From NCBI GenBank assembly GCA_029204225.1, contig MU832113.1, positions 1-64,000 on the forward strand: DNA of 64,000 bases, in the 5' to 3' direction. Positions 55,001-64,000 of the stretch are shown here, piece by piece (positions within the stretch are counted from its first letter, which is position 1; each line of letters starts with the position of its first letter). The translations under genes and the position numbers were made by a program. The notes below the pieces were generated by a model. The model saw only the letters and a program-made list of their open reading frames with translations, made no database searches and was not told where the DNA came from. Origin of the DNA: Diphasiastrum complanatum. Lineage: Eukaryota; Streptophyta; Lycopodiopsida; Lycopodiales; Lycopodiaceae.

Positions 55001-56376
55001 ATATTTTGAATTTGCCTTCATGCCTTTTGAACTACATTTCAAATCATTGTAGAGCCCATGAAACTACATGGATTCTTAAAAGCATCATTTAGTCCTAAGT
55101 AGGCTGAATTCAAGTACTAAATATAACTTCAAGCCTTCACATTTGTAGCCTGAGATTATAAGATCCTTTCCGAATTCATATATGTTCACTAAATATCTAC
55201 TACCCAAAATAGAGAGCCTATCGGGAAAAAAAATGTAAGATTTTGAATTCTCTTAATTTATCATCCTTGCATTTTCAACACCTTTTCAGTCGATATCACT
55301 TTATTGTAGTAAAGTCATTGATATTGATATTAAACTTCCAAAGATAACCACAAACTTCTCAATAAAAAATCTCTATATACTATCAACATTTGATAGAAAT
55401 CAAATACTTAAGAGGTTATGATAAAGAGTGTGACATAATAGTGATAACATACTTAAAAATTCTGACAAAAAAGGAGTGTATACTCTCAAAAATCATAAGT
55501 GCAGCAAGTACAAAATTCAGCCCTTAGCTTTCCAAAACACTTAAAAAAGCATCTTTCCATGTAACCCACCTCTTCACAAAGCAATGAAATTGCCATGCCC
55601 ACGTTACCTCTTTTACGATCCACAGGTTATTATGAACTACCTATTCATGTACACAAGGATTCCATGAGAGAAACTGCAGCTTGAAACAATGTCACAGATC
55701 ATGAAAAATAACCTAAAGCTGAAATGATGTCACAAATGATACCCTTATGTGCTCAACCTGGGCAACCCGGTCTTGCTGAGCACCTAATTTCGTAATTTGT
55801 TCAAACCCAATGACACCGCCCATGGGTGGAGATGGTGAACGGGTTGTATGGAAAGGATGAAACTGACCCGTTTACCCCCTTTTGGGGTCATTTTCAGGAG
55901 GTGAATGGGTTACATGAAAAGTTGCTCTAAGGTTGTAACAATATCCAGACAGAATACGAAGAGATTTGATGCCTGCATATGCTCATAGTCTTTGTTGTCC
56001 TCATTGTATCACTAGGACTTTGATGGTACAAAGGATATAATCATTGCATGAGCTTGCACAAACTCCTTATATTGTTGAAATTTGATAGTTTATTGCAAGT
56101 AGAAACATAACAAAAATTATTTGTAATTCAATAGAACACCGGATACCCCAACTTTCACATTAACCAATTACAGGAAGAGATAATAAACATCTATCTTCAG
56201 ACAGACAGACCGAGAAGCTGAATTTCATGTCATCATACAGATATATATTATAGCCAACCAACTAACTGAAATGATCCGAAATCTTTAGCATCTCAAACCT
56301 TCAAAAAAATGCTTAACATGAATACCTTGATGTGGATAAGAAACTAGAAAAAAATGTAGACTCTTCTTCATACAAA
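52034..56376. other. AT-rich DNA without recognised genes
   Basis: Only short frames. 54220-54543 is open for 107 codons but has no family resemblance. An inverted repeat lies at 54504-54548 (separate entry). Confidence 0.45.
54504..54548. repeat. Inverted repeat enclosing a perfect 20-bp palindrome
   Basis: Arms tggtcttataat (54504-54515) and attataagacca (54537-54548). Inside, TATAATACGGCCGTATTATA (54523-54542) is a perfect palindrome. Another actggtcttataatg lies at 54612, so this may be part of a small inverted-repeat element. Confidence 0.8.
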
Positions 56377-56794
56377 CACAATACCCCGATGATTATAACA
56401 AATTCATAGTGGAGTAAAACTGATCCCAGGAACGCACAAACTATAGACAAACCAGAACAAAGTTAAGAACAATAACAAGCAAGACACTGCTATAGATTTG
56501 AAAGAGGCATGAAATCACAATACCCCGATGATTATAACAAATTCATAGTGGAGTAAAACTGATCCCAGGAACGCACAAACTATAGACAAACCAGAACAAA
56601 GTTAAGAACAATAACAAGCAAGACACTGCTATAGATTTGAAAGAGGCATGAAATCACAATACCCCGATGATTATTAACAAATTCATAGTGGAGTAAAACT
56701 GATCCCAGGAACGCACAAACTATAGACAAACCAGAACAAAGTTAATAACAATAACAAGCAAGACACTGCTATAGATTTGAAAGAGGCATGAAAT
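56377..56794. repeat. Three tandem copies of a 139-bp unit
   Basis: Units start cacaataccccgatgatta at 56377, 56516 and 56655 and end ...gaaagaggcatgaaat. They are nearly identical; the third differs by an added t (ttattaac) and a g/t change. It lies downstream of the snoRNAs on the minus strand. Confidence 0.93.
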
Positions 56795-56950
56795 GCATTC
56801 AACCCAATAAAGAGAAAATATAAAAGAAAATAACCAAAATTGTAAACTCAAAACTCTCCAATCCAAGATTAGTCCATTTAATGATGATGAGAGAGCTAAA
56901 CTGTATAAAATCTCAATTACAAAAACCATAGGTAAACCAAATCCTGAACA

Positions 56951-57032
56951 GCAAATAAGTTAGACAAGATTTTGCGTATGTAGACCATCTTCACGAACAA
57001 ATTTAGTGCCCAATGCATGTTGTCATCCTTGC
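56951..57032 (-). ncRNA. Diverged paralogue of the box C/D snoRNA (possible pseudogene)
   Basis: 82 nt on minus, similar to 57110-57201 over most of its length. The terminal gcaag pairs imperfectly. The C-like box is GGATGACA and both D-like boxes are CTAA instead of CTGA. The guide stretch gcattgggca still pairs with TGCCCAGTGC with one G-U pair. Box decay suggests it is non-functional or weak. Confidence 0.5.
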
Positions 57033-57109
57033 AATCCAGAATATATGTTACTCTGATTAGATAATCATTGTAAGAAGCTAGTGAAGAAACCACAAGTTTT
57101 AGAAAACAG

Positions 57110-57201
57110 GCAAGTCAGACAGGATTTTCTGCGTCCAGCACTTCATTCATTGAAACAAGCAATAGCTTGCATCAGTGCCCAGTGCATTTCATCATTCTTG
57201 C
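57110..57201 (-). ncRNA. Box C/D snoRNA, D' guide fits 25S rRNA TGCCCAGTGC
   Basis: 92 nt on minus. The terminal stem GCAAG (57201-57197) pairs with CTTGC (57114-57110). C box ATGATGA (57195-57189), D' box CTGA (57175-57172), C'-like ATGAATGA in the middle, D box CTGA (57118-57115). Directly upstream of D' lies GCACTGGGCA, fully complementary to TGCCCAGTGC of large-subunit rRNA as I recall it. The fifth base from D' pairs with a C, so the predicted product is a 2'-O-methyl C in that stretch, which I believe corresponds to yeast 25S Cm2197 (guide snR76). The D guide (gaaaatcctgt) has no target I can name. It sits about 600 nt inside a minus-strand unit with a TATA box and telo-box. Confidence 0.72.
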
Positions 57202-57754
57202 AGCCAACCCACAATAACCGTAAGCAGAAAATAAGACAGCTAAAGAGTAAGCTCCTTTAAAAGGAAACTAAATTAACGGAGATCTGGGACATCTGGAATC
57301 GCATAGGCTTTCATAATACTACGTATGCAATCAGGACATAGTGCTTAACGTGTAGAAGCCTATCTTGTTTATGAACGAGGAACGAAACACATGTACTAAA
57401 TATGTCATTCATAATTGAAACATTCCTGCTAAACATAGGAAACACAATCTATGTTGACAGCAAGATGATGAATACTGCAAACTTTGATTTTCTATGCAAA
57501 TATACCACAGTTCAAGAGAGGAAGCTTGAATACGGCTTTACAAGGCAGTGTTACAGAAACGACAAGCGCAAATTCTAACAAAACTTCTGCCAAACACACA
57601 AGAAACGCATGCATGAACAAAGGAAAGGCGAAGAACAAGCACAGTAAGAGAAAAAACAATCAAGCAGAAGAAAAACTAGCTGAAAAACAGAATCGAAAGC
57701 GAGGAAGGCGATGGAAATCTCTGATTGAAAACCAGGATCGAGCGGCCGCCGCTA

Positions 57755-57818
57755 AAACCCTAAAAAGATTTCACATATCCCTTGGCATGGAGTGAGTATT
57801 CTGACCTATTTATATAAA
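57755..57818 (-). promoter_or_regulatory. Putative minus-strand promoter: TATA box and telo-box
   Basis: On minus, TTTATATAAATAGG (57818-57805) is a good TATA box. About 45 bp downstream lies TTAGGGTTT (57763-57755), the telo-box found near the start of many plant ribosomal protein and snoRNA genes. The transcript start would be near 57778, reading toward the snoRNAs. Confidence 0.55.
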
Positions 57819-57934
57819 CGCTGGTCGCATGGGGTTTAAGGATTCATCTTGGGGCACTTTGAATCTTTGAATCTAGAGAACTTCCATGGCCTACAAGTGA
57901 TGTGCAGCACCCATTCTTGCAATGGAACTCTGGC

Positions 57935-58185
57935 GCATGCGTCTCAAAGGGAGCTGTGAAAAGGGAGCTGTGAACCACGACTTAGCAACTTTCACAATTA
58001 CCCTTCCAACAAGCCCAACATACAAGCAACCAACATGCTAACATACATCAACTTCCAAGATGACCATCTCGGGAGACTTAATCACCTCGAAGCTTCGTCA
58101 TGAGTGTCGGGAGCCAATCTGGCGCCACACTAAACTAGACAGCCATAAACAAGTAGCTTTCATTCATGCATAATCCATCCAACTC
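57935..58185 (-). repeat. Diverged copy of the 660-bp arm, first piece
   Basis: Matches parts of 63338-63760 in the same orientation (caaagggagc-g-gaaccacgacttagc, ctggcgccac, gacagccataaaca, ccatccaactcagcc). It breaks off near 58185. The missing remainder continues at 59416. Confidence 0.7.
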
Positions 58186-58759
58186 AGCCCAGAGTGTTGT
58201 AAAGCTACCTTTACAAGCTTTACTTCCGGCACCACTGGCGCCAGCATTGCCCCCGGCGCCAGTAGTGCCACCGCTACTCCCAGCGCCGCTCCCGGCGCCA
58301 CTGTGACCAGAATCCAGCCGGCGCCAAGTTCCTATGGTTAAAAATCTTTGATCGGTTCTAGCGAAGTCCAAAGAGCTCGGATCGATGTGCAATCACCTCA
58401 CACGATCTAGGCATGATTAAAGGAACCCTGGGGATCAATAAATTTTAGAGAGAGAAAATTACTTTCTAGAGAGAGAAAATTACTTTCTAGAGAGAGAAAA
58501 CATGCTTTACCAGCCTGGGTAGAGTACTTGGTATGAGGGGAGGTGGCGAATCCCACCAATACTATAGGGGAGTGCGGGTTGAGGGCGAGCTTCAACCCAG
58601 TCTCAGCCTCCCTTGCTAGAATGTTGTCTTGGCGCCCGCCTTGGCATGCCAGCGCCCCGGAGACTAGGGTCGGTCACACACTTGAAATGTAACCTTCTCA
58701 GATTTATTAATAAAGTGGGATTTTTCTCAAACTGACTTTGATTACCTTATGGGTTTCAG
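58186..58759. other. GC-rich stretch, no certain gene
   Basis: 58200-58330 is rich in ggcgcc words and on minus would code a Gly/Ala/Ser-rich stretch (58392-58135), probably not a protein. 58445-58500 has three copies of a 22-bp unit tagagagagaaaattactttc. aataaa occurs near 58710. Confidence 0.5.
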
Positions 58760-59415
58760 TGTTCGGTAAAAGCGCCAGTTGCCGCTTCAAACTTTTTGAT
58801 CTGGCACATAGCTGAGGGTCATATCCCGGGACGCCAACGGTATGCCGTCGGGGCCATTCGGTCCATGGCGCCAGCGGTATGCTGTCGGGACCATTCGGTC
58901 CATGAACTGGTTGTCTTCATATCTGTCGCGGCTTGTGGTTCTGAGTGTTCCTTGCATGAACGTGAATGGGTTAAGCTCTTGGGGAACGGGCTCTAACTTG
59001 TCAACTGAGTTGGATGGCTTGCTTGGGTGGAAGTTATCTGTTTATGGCTGTCCAGTCTGGCGTGGCGCCAGGTTGGCTTCCAACGCTCGTGACGAAGCTT
59101 TCAGTTGGTTAAGTCTGATGTAAGTCAGACCGCTTGCTTGGAATGGATGTTACTCGTTTGTAACGAAGCTTCGAGTTGGTTAAGTTTGATGTATGTCAGG
59201 CGGCTTGCTTGGAGGGAACTCACCCACATCGAGACCCCCGATCTGGCATGGCGCCAGGTTGGATCTCAATGTTGGTTTCAGAACTTCAAGTTGGTTAAGT
59301 TTGATCATTGTTGGCGAGTTGGCTGCGTGTATGTCAAGTCGGTTTGGACGGCAAGAGTTGAAGGCTGGGAAGCTGAGTCGTGGTTCCCAGCTACATTTGG
59401 GGTACCTGCGCTACA
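58760..59415 (+). repeat. Left arm of inverted pair (656 bp, TG...CA, LTR-like)
   Basis: It starts TGTTCGGTAAAAGCGCCAGTTG and ends GCGCTACA. The reverse complement lies at 63338-64000 with high similarity (e.g. shared 50-codon reading MVKSDVSQTACLEWMLLVCN at 59105 and at 63649 on minus). It is inserted in an older copy of the same repeat, pieces of which flank it. Confidence 0.85.
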
Positions 59416-59600
59416 CAAAGCCCATTCCAAGAGATTAACATAGTTACTTCCATCCAAAGTACACTCAATACCACAAGCTACAATACACACACACATATAT
59501 AAAGACAATAAATTTCTGGATTGAATGGTCCCGACAACATACCATTCGAGTCCCAAGAGTTAACTCTTAGTCCAACGCCAAGATAAAATATTCGAATTGG
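59416..59600 (-). repeat. Diverged copy of the arm, second piece
   Basis: Matches 63760-63890 in orientation (agcccattccaagagattaac, aataccacaagc, gaatggtcccgacaacatacc). Together with 57935-58185 it forms one old copy split by the newer insertion. Confidence 0.7.
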
Positions 59601-60129
59601 CCTCACAACTAGTATGTTACTAAATAATGAAACCCAAGAGGCAAATCAAAGTCTTTTTGAACCACCAACACGTGCTGGGCATTGTGCCTGGCTCGTGCTG
59701 GTAGAGGGAGCTGAGACCTGGCGACTGGATTCCTGGCGCTGGTTGAGCTGCCCAAGTTTCTGTCTGCCGGACTCCCCCTATAGTTCTGCTGTGATTCGGC
59801 GCACCCCCTCTGGTTTGAAACATAGTGCTTTCTGGTAAAGCACGCTTTTTAGGACTTAGTTTTTATTTTGCTGATTAAGCCTGGCAAGCCTGGCAGAATC
59901 AGTCTGGCTCCCGGACATGGGTCCCGGGAGCCGTCCCGGCGGCCGAATCAACCTGCTTTCCTGACTAGGCCATGACTCGAGCTCCAGAGCTAGCTCATGA
60001 CTTTGTGACTACTTGACTGGCTCACCACAGGTCGGAGGCTCAGTCCTTGACATTCTAACTTGCTCTGGGACCTTAGGGAGTGTCACCCCTTTGAGTCTTA
60101 CAGGGCACGCTGGGTGCACCCAAGTCAGC
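59601..60129. other. GC-rich stretch without recognised gene
   Basis: Rich in cctggc and cccggg words. It may be the 5' part of the gypsy LTR that follows. No reliable coding frame. Confidence 0.4.
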
Positions 60130-60610
60130 TTTACAACAACCTTTCCCATTTATAAAAAGACACCTCATGTACTCTATTTTCCATGCATAATGAGAAGGAA
60201 GAAACTCTACTCTTTTTGGAAGAGAAGCATCCTCATTTGCTATTCAATGTTTGTTATTACTATTATTGCTTTCTATTTGCTTTCAAGTTTATGCTTTCTT
60301 GGTTTCCATAGCTGATGTTTCTCCTTTAGCAAGTAAAATGAGCATTTGAGCTAACCTCCACCTCCACTCTCACTCTCTCTCTTCTCCTCTCAACATCTTT
60401 CATTCTTCTCTTCTCTTTCACCCAAAATCAAGATGAAAGTTAGTTTAGTGGAGTAGAGTTAGGGGTGTGTAGTGATAGTGGTGGTAGAGTTAGAGAAAAA
60501 GTAGAGAACTAACTAAAAGTAGCATCTTTTTATAGTTAGGCACCTATCCAATGATCTAACCCTTGTTGACAAGTGGGAGGGCTATACTATGCAAGATCTT
60601 CGACCCTACA
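60130..60610 (+). repeat. Gypsy-4 LTR 3' part, Gypsy-1 family
   Basis: Collinear with the reverse complement of 11330-10852 (catcctcatttgct, gagcatttgagctaacctcc, ct-rich block, gatctaacccttgttgac, gggagggctatacta-gcaagatctt) and ends cgaccctaca. Orientation is opposite to Gypsy-1. Confidence 0.82.
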
Positions 60611-60611
60611 G

Positions 60612-60629
60612 TGGCGTCATTGCTGGGGA
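60612..60629 (+). promoter_or_regulatory. Gypsy-4 primer binding site
   Basis: TGGCGTCATTGCTGGGGA one base after the LTR end, the counterpart of 10831-10850. The leader homologous to Gypsy-1 continues to about 60724, where copia sequence starts. Confidence 0.75.
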
Positions 60630-60725
60630 TAGGTTGCCACTAACTAGTATAGCTGCATTTTAGCTATTTCTTGCTTTTTGGAGTAGTTTTAGATAAATTT
60701 TTGGGTGTTTAATGTTAGTTTTCTT

Positions 60726-61541
60726 TGCTTGTACTTCATGATCTTTATGACATAGTACTTGAGGTGGAAGTAGAACCTCAAGGAGGAGTTGAATTGGTAA
60801 AGTACAAAAAGAGATGTAGAGTTGCATTACATTGCATAAAGATGAATGGCGCTACTACGGTCATCCGGGAGGCCGGCAAGTGCTCGAATATATATGTTTT
60901 GTATACCTTTTGAAGGAAATCTTATCTTGTACCACATCCAAAGAGGCATGGGATTCATTAAAATCCATTTATGGATCCAAAAATATTTCAAGGATACTCA
61001 TGCTTAGGAATCAAATCCTTCAAAGCATGAAAGGAAGTAGTGAAAGTGCCCAAAACTATGTCTTTAGAATCTCAAATCTTTAAATAAGGAGTTGTCTTCT
61101 ATAGATGATAAAATCAAAGATGATGAATTAGTTCAAATCATTTTTAATGGATTAGGAGATTATTATTCCAATCTTGTTCAAACCTTTGCTATTCAAGATT
61201 CACTTCCTAGTATTAAAAAACTTCAAAGTGTGCTTGTAAGTGAGGAGAGTAGAATGCTTCATATCAAAAGTAGGATGAGTTCCTTATCTTTGAATGATGG
61301 TGATGAAAAAGCTAACTTTTCCTTGAAAGGCAAGAAAAAAAAGTTTCCATCCAAGAAGACTCAAGACATGGAGATAAAGAGCAAAGATGGAGCATCAAGT
61401 TCCAAAGGCAAGAGCAAGAAGGACAAGAAGAAGCTAAAGTGCATTTTGCATCCGAGTGCTACAAGAAGAAGAATGCCCAAGAGAATGACACTCAAGGCAA
61501 TCTTGTGTTTGAAGAGGAGGAGGAAGAAGGCAATCTATTGA
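60726..61541 (+). pseudogene. Copia-6 gag, frameshifted
   Basis: It starts within gag (LLVLHDLYDIVLEVEVEPQ, KYKKRCRVALHCIKMN), changes frame near 60900 (CTTSKEAWDSLKSIYGSKNISR) and again near 61085 (DDELVQIIFNGLGDYYSNLVQ ... KKLKC). The zinc knuckle has lost about 22 bases after its first Cys. The first Cys lies in the 61092-61541 frame and the remaining HFASEC in the 61439 frame. It joins directly to the Gypsy-4 leader on the left. Confidence 0.85.
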
Positions 61542-62552
61542 TGGTATCCTCACCACAAACATCTAATCAAGACACTTGGTGGATTGATAGTGGGGCAAAC
61601 TCTCACATGACTCACCAAAAAGACTACTTTTCTAATCTACTTTCTTACAATAGTTCTAAGAGATTTCTCTTCACTGCAAGTGATCAAGAATGTGAGATTG
61701 TAGGTGTTGGATCCATTCCTTTATGTCTAGGATCATCTAAAAAAGTAGATCTAGACAATGTTCTTTATGTACCTTCAATTACAAAGAACTTGTTGAGTGT
61801 AGGACAACTTATGGATAGTGGATTAGATGTACATTTCAAGCATGGAGCATGTTCTATCTTGAAAGATGAAAAATGCCTTACTAGTGGTTTCAAGCAAGGG
61901 AGGCTATTCAAATTCGATGCTAATGTGATGGTTGGAAGTGTGAACATGGCAAGAGAGGAGCTCACTCAAGTGGAATTATGGCACAAAAGGTTAGGCCATC
62001 CTAACTACAAAGCTATGGAGACCATGGTGACAAAGGAGCTAGCAAGTGGACTTCACAAAGCCATATCGAAGTGTGGCAAGCTTTGTGAGGCTTGTGGACT
62101 CTCCAAATCTCATAAGCTACCTTTCAAGAGATCTTTGACAAGATCTAACTCTCCTCTTGACCTTATACACTCGGATATTCATTCATTTTCACATGAATCA
62201 AATGGTGGAGCTCTTATGTATGTCACTTTTATTGATGATAGATCAAGATACTCTTGGGTTTATCTCTTGTCTAAGAAAAGTGAAGTTTTTGAGTCCTTTG
62301 TAAAGTTCAAAACTCTTGTGGAAAAACAACTTAATATTAGCTTGAAAGTATTAAGAAGTGATAATGGAGGGGAGTACATCTCCAATAGAATGAAAGAGTT
62401 TTGTGAAACTAATGGCATTAGGAGAGAATTTACTTGCACATATACTCCACAACAAAATGGAGTAGCTGAGAGAAAGAATAGGACACTATGTGAGTGTGCT
62501 AAAGCTATGAGACTAGATGCATCCCTTCCTATTTCATTTTGGGGAGAAGCGG
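61439..62552 (+). pseudogene. Copia-6 protease, pre-integrase and integrase, fused to gypsy gag
   Basis: One open frame: protease WWIDSGANSHMT (about 61580), LPSITKNLLSVGQL-type segment, pre-integrase ELWHKRLGHPNYKAM ... CEACGLSKSHKLPF (about 61975-62115), integrase core with HSDIHS (62171), RSDNGGEYIS (62357) and GVAERKNRTLCECAK (62467), all three acidic residues kept. At about 62552 (SFWGEAV) the sequence changes abruptly to the gypsy gag that follows. The frame ends soon after at TGA 62594. RT and RNase H are absent. Confidence 0.88.
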
Positions 62553-63302
62553 TCCGATGCCATTCAAGAAGAAGACGAGGGATCAGATGTCGATGAGCCA
62601 CGTGAACGGAGAGCACATCGTGTTGTCCAAGAAGCTCGACCAAATGAGGAAACACGAGACTAGTTATGGAAAACACAAATGGAGTTGCTTAACTAGAAAC
62701 ACCAACAACAGATGGAAAAGCTCACAAAAGAGTTTCAAAACACTCTTAAGTCTATCCAGAGTTCGATGCCATGTCAGTTACCCACTGGCCAAATCCACCA
62801 TAGACGAGAGAATACATGGTGCCCTCACTGTCAAGGTGCACACACTGGCAATGAGTGCCCATTATACCAACCGGTCCCAGATACTTCATTGATCAAATGT
62901 GACATTTGCGACTTTATGGGTCATACCTCACTCTATTGCTATTATAACCCGAGGAACCAGCCACACAACCAGTCAGGGGGACATTATCAATCTCCTCAAC
63001 AACAGTTTGTTTCACAAAACCAACACCAGCATTATCCACCATGAAACAACCAAGTCCATATACTAGAGTTGCCCAGACAATCTAGACATGAACCTCAACC
63101 ACAGCTGGCACTCTTAGGACCACCTCCAAGGAAACAACCTGATGTATATGTAGGAGCACAAAAACGTAGACACTCTCGAGAATCTTCGCAAACACATCTT
63201 GTAGAAAACTCCTACGATCACTCATATAATCACGATACAATACTCCCATCTGCTAGTTCTCAACCATATCACACCGACAACTCATGCGTGCAAACGAGAT
63301 GA
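62553..63302 (+). pseudogene. Gypsy-5 gag C-terminal part with two zinc knuckles
   Basis: The sequence after the copia break reads in changing frames an acidic/basic stretch, then CPHCQGAHTGNECP and IKCDICDFMGHTSLYC (62820-62945), two CxxC...H...C knuckles, then a Gln/Asn/Pro-rich tail (63044 stop) and a further open piece 63069-63302. This is the nucleocapsid region of a plant gypsy gag. It is bounded by copia on the left and by the inverted LTR-like arm on the right, so it is a fragment. Confidence 0.7.
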
Positions 63303-63337
63303 GTATTCCACACCAAAATCCAGCACAACTAGCCATC

Positions 63338-64000
63338 TGTAGCGCAGGCATCCCAAAGGGAGCCGGGAACCACGACTTAGCTTCCCAGCCTTCAACTCTT
63401 GCCATCCAAACCCACTTGACATACAAGCAGCCAACTCGCCAACAACGATCAGACTTAACCAACTTGAAGTTCCGAAAACCAACATTGAGATCCAACCTGG
63501 CGCCATGCCAGATCGGGGGTCCCGACGTGGGTGACTTCCCTCCAAGCAAGCCGCCCAACATACATCAAACTTAACCAACTCGAAGCTTCGTTACAAACGA
63601 GTAACATCCATTCCAAGCAAGCGGTTTGACTTACATCAGACTTAACCAACTGAAAGCTTCGTCACGAGCGCTGGAAGCCAACCTGGCGCCACGCCAGACT
63701 GGACAGCCATAAACAGGTAACATCCACCCAAGCAAGCCATCCAACTCAGCCGACAGGTTAGAGCCCGTTCCCCAAGAGCTTAACCCATTCACGTTCATGC
63801 AAGGAACACTCAGAACCACAAGCCGCGACAGATATGGAAACAACCAGTTCCTGGACCAAATGGTCCCGACAGCATACCGTTGGTGCCACGGACCGAATGG
63901 TCCCGACGGCATACCGCTGGCGTCCCGGGATACGACCCTCAGCTATGTGCCAAGTTAAAAATTTTGAAAGCGGCCTTACAACTGGCGCTTTTACCGAACA
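63338..64000 (-). repeat. Right arm of inverted pair (663 bp, LTR-like)
   Basis: Reverse complement of 58760-59415. Its TGTTCGGTAAAAGCGCC terminus falls on the last base of the window, so whether homology continues beyond cannot be seen. Confidence 0.85.

Noticed and set aside
56193-56242. Possible second-type C/D snoRNA on minus (ATGATGA and CTGA with ATCT/AGAT ends)
   Set aside because: Only 50 nt with no room for two box pairs, and no rRNA complement I could name.
57484-57795. 103-codon plus-strand basic ORF (Lys/Asn-rich)
   Set aside because: It overlaps the better supported minus-strand promoter and leader; composition reflects the reverse of a T-rich leader.
58135-58392. Gly/Ala/Ser-rich minus-strand ORF
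   Set aside because: Product of ggcgcc-rich repeats at an insertion junction; half lies in the repeat arm.

Overview
This is nuclear DNA from a land plant with a large, repeat-rich genome. The evidence is spliced GT-AG genes, copia elements with an initiator-Met-tRNA type primer site, gypsy elements with the tggcgtcgttgccggg-type primer site, long AT/GT/GA microsatellites and AT-rich intergenic DNA. The species cannot be read from the sequence. The LINE reverse transcriptase differs from the usual angiosperm L1 type as I know it, so a fern, lycophyte or gymnosperm is worth considering (inference only).

Layout. 1-5602 is one copia element (Copia-1) whose 3' part has been flipped. Its CGACT target duplication is still present at both ends, and it sits in a degenerate reading frame (6180 down to 5608, continued at 1276-1392). 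7113-11664 is a minus-strand gypsy element (Gypsy-1) with an internal deletion. It sits in an older plus-strand gypsy (11665-13360) that carries a downstream ORF with a coiled coil and a membrane segment. 15075-16080 is a copia 5' end that stops about 330 bp upstream of the main gene.

16409-30376 holds the one clear host protein gene, a two-domain glyoxalase I (lactoylglutathione lyase) with a probable organelle transit peptide. Nine exons join in frame to 365 codons. Intron 2 holds a partial tandem copy of exon 3. The 8.6-kb intron 7 holds a LINE with a 1087-codon open frame, a copia remnant and a gypsy remnant.

30.7-38.4 kb has no host gene. It contains a hairpin, a 973-bp tandem duplication built of palindromic minisatellite units, and a compound GT/GA microsatellite. 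38.4-52.0 kb holds three minus-strand copia elements. Between them (45.2-47.0 kb) is a decayed ORF cluster I do not recognise.

52-58 kb is AT-rich. A minus-strand transcription unit starts near 57.8 kb (TATA box and telo-box). It contains a convincing box C/D snoRNA whose D' guide fits the 25S rRNA stretch TGCCCAGTGC, a diverged paralogue, and three 139-bp tandem repeats. 58.7-64.0 kb is a composite: about 660-bp arms in inverted orientation enclose a gypsy LTR, a copia gag-integrase and a gypsy gag with zinc knuckles fused to one another.

Only the glyoxalase gene and the snoRNA unit look like functioning host genes. The rest is nested and rearranged transposon DNA.
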